DNA from: Pseudomonas sp. Au-Pse12
Lineage (GTDB): Bacteria > Pseudomonadota > Gammaproteobacteria > Pseudomonadales > Pseudomonadaceae
Length of the DNA: 64,000 nt
Direction of reading: 5' to 3'
NCBI RefSeq assembly: GCF_021341665.1
Contig: NZ_JAJTTH010000005.1
Coordinates: forward strand, 434,001-498,000
The notes beneath the pieces were generated by a model. That model worked only from the letters and a program-made list of their open reading frames with translations, made no database searches and was not told where the DNA came from. Of this stretch, positions 60,644-64,000 are shown piece by piece. A program made the position numbers and the translations under genes. The first letter of the stretch is position 1, and every line of letters starts with the position of its first letter.

Positions 60644-61654
60644 ATGACTCCTTCCTTTGATATTGCCGTGATCGGTGCCACCGGTACTGTCGGCGAAACC
60701 CTGGTGCAGATTCTCGAAGAGCGTGATTTTCCCGTTGCCAACCTGCACCTGTTGGCCAGCAGCGAATCGGCCGGTCATTCAGTGCCGTTTCGGGGCAAGA
60801 ACGTGCGTGTGCGTGAAGTCGACGAGTTCGATTTCAGCAAGGTCCAGTTGGCGTTCTTCGCCGCCGGCCCGGCCGTGACTCTGAGTTTTGCCGCGCGCGC
60901 CACGGCGGCCAATTGTGCGGTGATCGATCTGTCAGGCGCCTTGCCTTCGGCCCAGGCGCCCAATGTCGTACCCGAAGCCAATGCTCAGGTGCTGGCCGGC
61001 CTGAAAAAGCCACTGCAATTGAGCAGCCCAAGCGCCTCGGCCACCGCCTTGGCCGTGGCGTTGGCGCCGTTGCAAGGCTTGCTGGATATCCAGCGGGTCA
61101 ACCTGACGGCGAGCCTGGCGATTTCCAGCCAGGGGCGTGAGGCGGTCAGTGAACTGGCTCGGCAGACCGCTGAGCTGTTGAACGTGCGTCCCATGGAGCC
61201 GCGCTTCTTCGATCGGCAAGTGGCCTTCAACCTGTTGGCCCAGGTCGGAACCCCGGATGCCCAAGGTCATACCTTGTTGGAAAAACGTCTGGTTCGGGAG
61301 CTGCGCGAGGTGCTGGGGCAACCTTTATTAAAGATTTCTGTCACTTGCATTCAAGCACCGGTATTTTTTGGCGATAGCTATAGCGTGACCCTGCAGTCGG
61401 CCCGCGATGTCGATCTGGTGGCGGTCAATGCGGCGCTGGAGGCGGCTTGCGGTCTGGAACTGGTGGAGGCGGGTGACTATCCGACTGCCGTCGGTGACGC
61501 CGTGGGCCAGGATGTTGTCTACGTGGGGCGGGTTCGTTGCGGGGTCGATGATCCGACGGAACTGAATCTGTGGTTGACCTCGGATAACGTCCGCAAAGGT
61601 GCGGCCTTGAACGCTGTGCAGCTGGCTGAATTGTTGATAAAAGACCTGCTGTAA
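60644..61654 (+). CDS. usg: aspartate-semialdehyde dehydrogenase paralogue without catalytic Cys (USG-1)
   Basis: 336 residues with the Asd fold (IAVIGATGTVGETLVQILEE; LSFAARATAANCAVIDLSGA). Where active enzymes carry the catalytic Cys (N-x-N/G-C-x-T), this protein reads LSSPSASATALAVAL, so the Cys is replaced and dehydrogenase activity is unlikely. This matches the USG-1 family of unknown function found next to asd or fimV/truA in gammaproteobacteria. The C-terminal half is intact, which argues for selection on a different role rather than decay. Confidence 0.92.
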   Translation: MTPSFDIAVIGATGTVGETLVQILEERDFPVANLHLLASSESAGHSVPFRGKNVRVREVDEFDFSKVQLAFFAAGPAVTLSFAARATAANCAVIDLSGALPSAQAPNVVPEANAQVLAGLKKPLQLSSPSASATALAVALAPLQGLLDIQRVNLTASLAISSQGREAVSELARQTAELLNVRPMEPRFFDRQVAFNLLAQVGTPDAQGHTLLEKRLVRELREVLGQPLLKISVTCIQAPVFFGDSYSVTLQSARDVDLVAVNAALEAACGLELVEAGDYPTAVGDAVGQDVVYVGRVRCGVDDPTELNLWLTSDNVRKGAALNAVQLAELLIKDLL

Positions 61655-61859
61655 AAGATACTTGGCAACAATTTGCAGAATGAATCTAGCTGGGCGCTAT
61701 GCTTGGCAAGTTGCTGGAGGTGAGTGGCCGTCAGGTGCTCCCGGGGCATGCAAGAAATAATCGCGCGTCGTGGTCGTTGATGATCCCGCGCAGTGCCTTT
61801 TGGCAGCCGCTACAAAACCTTCTCGCTGGCCGAGGAATGTTCAAACAAAGGATGAGGCT
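61655..61859. other. 205-base gap upstream of fimV
   Basis: Promoter region of fimV by position. No hairpin terminator after usg and no additional ORF with coding character was seen. Confidence 0.4.
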
Positions 61860-64000
61860 ATGGTTCAAGTTCGCAAACTGGTGTTAGCAATAGCGGCCGC
61901 CTCGGCGCTGTCCTCCGGTATGGCGCAGGCGCTTGGGCTTGGGGAGCTGACCCTGAAGTCGAGTCTGAACCAGCCTCTGGTAGCAGAAATCGAATTGCTT
62001 GATGTCAAGGACCTCACTGCCGCCGAGGTAGTGCCCAGCCTGGCACCGGCAGAAGAGTTCTCCAAGGCCGGCGTTGATCGCCAGGCTTTTCTCAATGACC
62101 TGCATTTCACCCCGATTCTCAATCCCGGCGGCAAAAGTGTGTTGCGGGTGACCTCGAGCCAGCCGCTGTCGGAGCCGATGGTCAAGTTCCTGGTGCAGGT
62201 GATGTGGCCCAATGGCCGCCTGCTGCGCGATTACAGCGTGTTGCTGGACCCTTCGAAGTTCTCCCCGCAAGCCGCCGCCGCGGCGCAGACCGCGCCAGTC
62301 AGTGGCCCGGCGGTGAATGCTCCGGTGACCCGTGCGAACAAGGTCGGCAAGCCTGAGCAATACACCACTTCGGCTCGCGACACCCTTTGGGAAATCGCCG
62401 CGAAGAACCGTAACGGCGCCTCGATCCAGCAGACCATGCTGGCGATCCAGGCGTTGAACCCCGATGCCTTTATCGATGGCAACATCAACCGGCTCAAGAC
62501 CGGCAAGGTGCTGCGCCTGCCCGATGTGGTGCAAAGCACCGCGCTGCCGCAGCCCAAGGCAATCGCTGAGGTCGCGGCGCAGAATGCCGCCTGGCGTCAG
62601 GGGCGCCGCGCCGGAGCGCGTGCTCAGAAGCAGGTGGATGCGACCCGTCGTGCCGGTGCCGACAAGGCGCCCAAGCAGGTCAACAGCAAGGATAATCTGA
62701 GCCTGGTTTCCGCCGAGAGCGGCAAGGCGCGTGGCAAGGGCGCAGCCGGTGACGCCAAGGCGCTGAACAACAAGCTGGCCGTGACTCAGGAGAGCCTCGA
62801 CGCGACTCGTCGTGACAATGCCGAGCTCAAGGAGCGCATGGCAGACCTGCAGAGCCAGCTGGACAAGTTGCAGCGTCTTATCGAATTGAAGAACAACCAA
62901 CTGGCCAAGATGCAGGCCGAGGGCAATGGGGCTGCAGCGCCCGCTGCTCAGCCGGCCCCGGCAATGCCGGCTGAGCTGGTGGTCAAGCCTGAGGTCGCGG
63001 CCCCGGTGGTGGCGCCAGTGGCTCCGGTCAGTGAGCCGGCTGCCAGCCCGGCAGCGGATGCTGGCGTCGCCAAGAGTGACGAAGATAAGTATTCCGATCT
63101 GCTGACCAACCCGATCCTGCTGGGCCTGGTGGGGGGCGGTGCGGTATTGGCCTCGTTGCTGCTGTTGCTGTTGTTGGCGCGCCGCCGCAAGGCCCAGCAG
63201 GAAGCGGAAAAACACCTGCGCATGGCACGGGCGCTGTCGGAGGAAAGTGATTTCGCCGAGGAAATGGACCTGCCGGAAAGCAGTTTCGAAGGCCTTGAGG
63301 TTCCTCCGCCAAGCGTCAAGCTCGCTCCAGCTCCAGCTCCAGCTCCAGCTCCAGCTCCAGCTCCAGCTCCGGAGCCGGTAGTGGTGACCCCTGTTCCGGC
63401 GGCGCCGGTCGAGCGCGCTACCGACGTCCTGGGGCAGGCCCAGAACCACATCGATGCCGGTCGGCTGAACCAGGCCGCGGCCATCCTTGAGGAAGCCGTC
63501 AAGCTGGAGCCTCAGCGCAGTGATCTGCGTCTGAAGTTGATGGAGGTCTACGCGCATCAGGGTGATCGCAGCGCCTTTGTCGCCCAGGAGCGGCAGCTGG
63601 TGGCCAATGGTGATAACCATGCCCAGGTCGAACAACTGAAGAGCCGGTTTCCGGCAATGGTCGCGGTAGCGGCGGCCGCTGGCCTGGCCGCTGCGGCAGT
63701 GGCCGCCGAGCTGGACGCCGAGTATGTCAAGGAGTTGCTGCAAGACGAGCCGCAAGCGCCTGAGCCGGCTGCTCCGGTGGAAGGTCTGGATGCGGATTTC
63801 GACCTGAGCCTGGATGATCTGGAAGCGGCTTCGCCGGCAGTGCTCAGCCCAGAGCCTGAAGCCGAGCTGGAAGACTTCCCGCTGGATGACGACCTGAGTT
63901 TTGGCTCGGTACTCGAGCAGCAGATCGCTCCCGAGGAAAACCTGGATGACCTGGGTGACTTCGATCTGGACCTGGGGGCCGACCTGCCTGCCGCGACGGC
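61860..64000 (+). CDS. fimV: FimV, pilus-assembly/polarity hub protein; 3' end outside window
   Basis: Open from the ATG at 61860 (AAGGA upstream) to the window end, 713 codons and more. Signal peptide ending SSGMAQA; conserved N-terminal FimV domain (LGLGELTLKSSLNQPLVAEI; EFSKAGVDRQAFL); LysM-like peptidoglycan-binding domain at about 165-215 (QYTTSARDTLWEIAAKNR); coiled coil ~300-350; one membrane span ~417-442 (LLGLVGGGAVLASLLLLLLL); then an acidic cytoplasmic part with a TPR-like repeat (DAGRLNQAAAILEEAVKLEP). FimV localises polar type IV pilus and c-di-GMP signalling machinery. An Ala-Pro hexanucleotide repeat lies within it. Confidence 0.95.
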   Translation, partial: MVQVRKLVLAIAAASALSSGMAQALGLGELTLKSSLNQPLVAEIELLDVKDLTAAEVVPSLAPAEEFSKAGVDRQAFLNDLHFTPILNPGGKSVLRVTSSQPLSEPMVKFLVQVMWPNGRLLRDYSVLLDPSKFSPQAAAAAQTAPVSGPAVNAPVTRANKVGKPEQYTTSARDTLWEIAAKNRNGASIQQTMLAIQALNPDAFIDGNINRLKTGKVLRLPDVVQSTALPQPKAIAEVAAQNAAWRQGRRAGARAQKQVDATRRAGADKAPKQVNSKDNLSLVSAESGKARGKGAAGDAKALNNKLAVTQESLDATRRDNAELKERMADLQSQLDKLQRLIELKNNQLAKMQAEGNGAAAPAAQPAPAMPAELVVKPEVAAPVVAPVAPVSEPAASPAADAGVAKSDEDKYSDLLTNPILLGLVGGGAVLASLLLLLLLARRRKAQQEAEKHLRMARALSEESDFAEEMDLPESSFEGLEVPPPSVKLAPAPAPAPAPAPAPAPEPVVVTPVPAAPVERATDVLGQAQNHIDAGRLNQAAAILEEAVKLEPQRSDLRLKLMEVYAHQGDRSAFVAQERQLVANGDNHAQVEQLKSRFPAMVAVAAAAGLAAAAVAAELDAEYVKELLQDEPQAPEPAAPVEGLDADFDLSLDDLEAASPAVLSPEPEAELEDFPLDDDLSFGSVLEQQIAPEENLDDLGDFDLDLGADLPAAT
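63324..63365 (+). repeat. (GCTCCA)7 microsatellite inside fimV
   Basis: Seven perfect GCTCCA hexanucleotides followed by GCTCCG, encoding an Ala-Pro repeat just after the membrane span. Slippage would change length in whole codon pairs, without frameshift. Confidence 0.95.

Noticed and set aside
63324..63371. CRISPR-like array
   Set aside because: The repeat unit is only 6 bases with no spacers and is in frame in fimV; it is a microsatellite. No CRISPR array exists in the window.

Overview
The window is high-GC chromosomal DNA from a gammaproteobacterium, almost certainly a Pseudomonas of the fluorescens group. The basis is gene content and gene order (apbE-sth-GDPD-lolCDE; queF-mlaA-rssBC-tal-dusA; uvrB-emrBA-gltX-tRNAs-dusC-ibpA; leuCDB-asd-usg-fimV), which matches blocks I know from Pseudomonas genomes, together with Pseudomonas-style REP palindromes built on GCyGGC-tt-GCcrGC. 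No species call is possible from sequence reading alone. There are no insertion sequences, prophage genes, integrases or CRISPR arrays.

Layout. 1-7.3 kb: flavinylation (apbE, 5' end cut off by the window), NAD(P) transhydrogenase, a phosphodiesterase, a PilZ-like protein and the lipoprotein-export genes lolC-lolD-lolE. 7.4-10.1 kb: a heavy-metal two-component system divergent from a periplasmic cupredoxin, with a copper-type operator between them. 10.2-17.5 kb: queuosine (queF), a degenerate phosphonatase-like HAD protein, the lipid-transport protein MlaA, a PilZ protein, the RssB/RssC sigma-S control pair, transaldolase and DusA. 17.7-26.6 kb: the main accessory region, a seven-gene leftward run of overlapping polysaccharide genes (Wzm/Wzt ABC exporter, pyruvyl-transferase-like protein, 2OG-Fe(II) oxygenase-like protein, three glycosyltransferases). 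26.8-37 kb: azoreductase with divergent LysR, a diguanylate cyclase, two acetyltransferases, an uncharacterised secreted protein with an HHI/WN nuclease-like pattern, a xanthine/uracil-type permease, an SH3-like secreted protein and an MFS transporter. 37-47 kb: tRNA-Asn, two small proteins, an aminotransferase, uvrB, an EmrAB-type pump, gltX and a tandem array of three tRNA-Ala/tRNA-Glu pairs. 47-64 kb: TetR, hydrolase, thioesterase, dusC, heat-regulated ibpA, a five-PAS GGDEF-EAL protein, LysR, leuCDB with an embedded methyltransferase, asd, the inactive paralogue usg, and the 5' part of fimV.

How the parts fit. The polysaccharide block looks like one ABC-transporter-dependent surface-glycan operon: Wzm/Wzt would export a chain made by the glycosyltransferases, with the two modifying enzymes as candidate tailoring or chain-end enzymes. 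Cyclic-di-GMP is a recurring theme (two PilZ proteins, one cyclase, one cyclase/phosphodiesterase). gltX lies directly upstream of three copies of its substrate tRNA-Glu. The most interesting non-coding signals are the Ala-Glu tRNA linkers, which contain a hairpin with compensatory base changes between copies, and the sigma-32 promoter plus ROSE-like RNA thermometer in front of ibpA.
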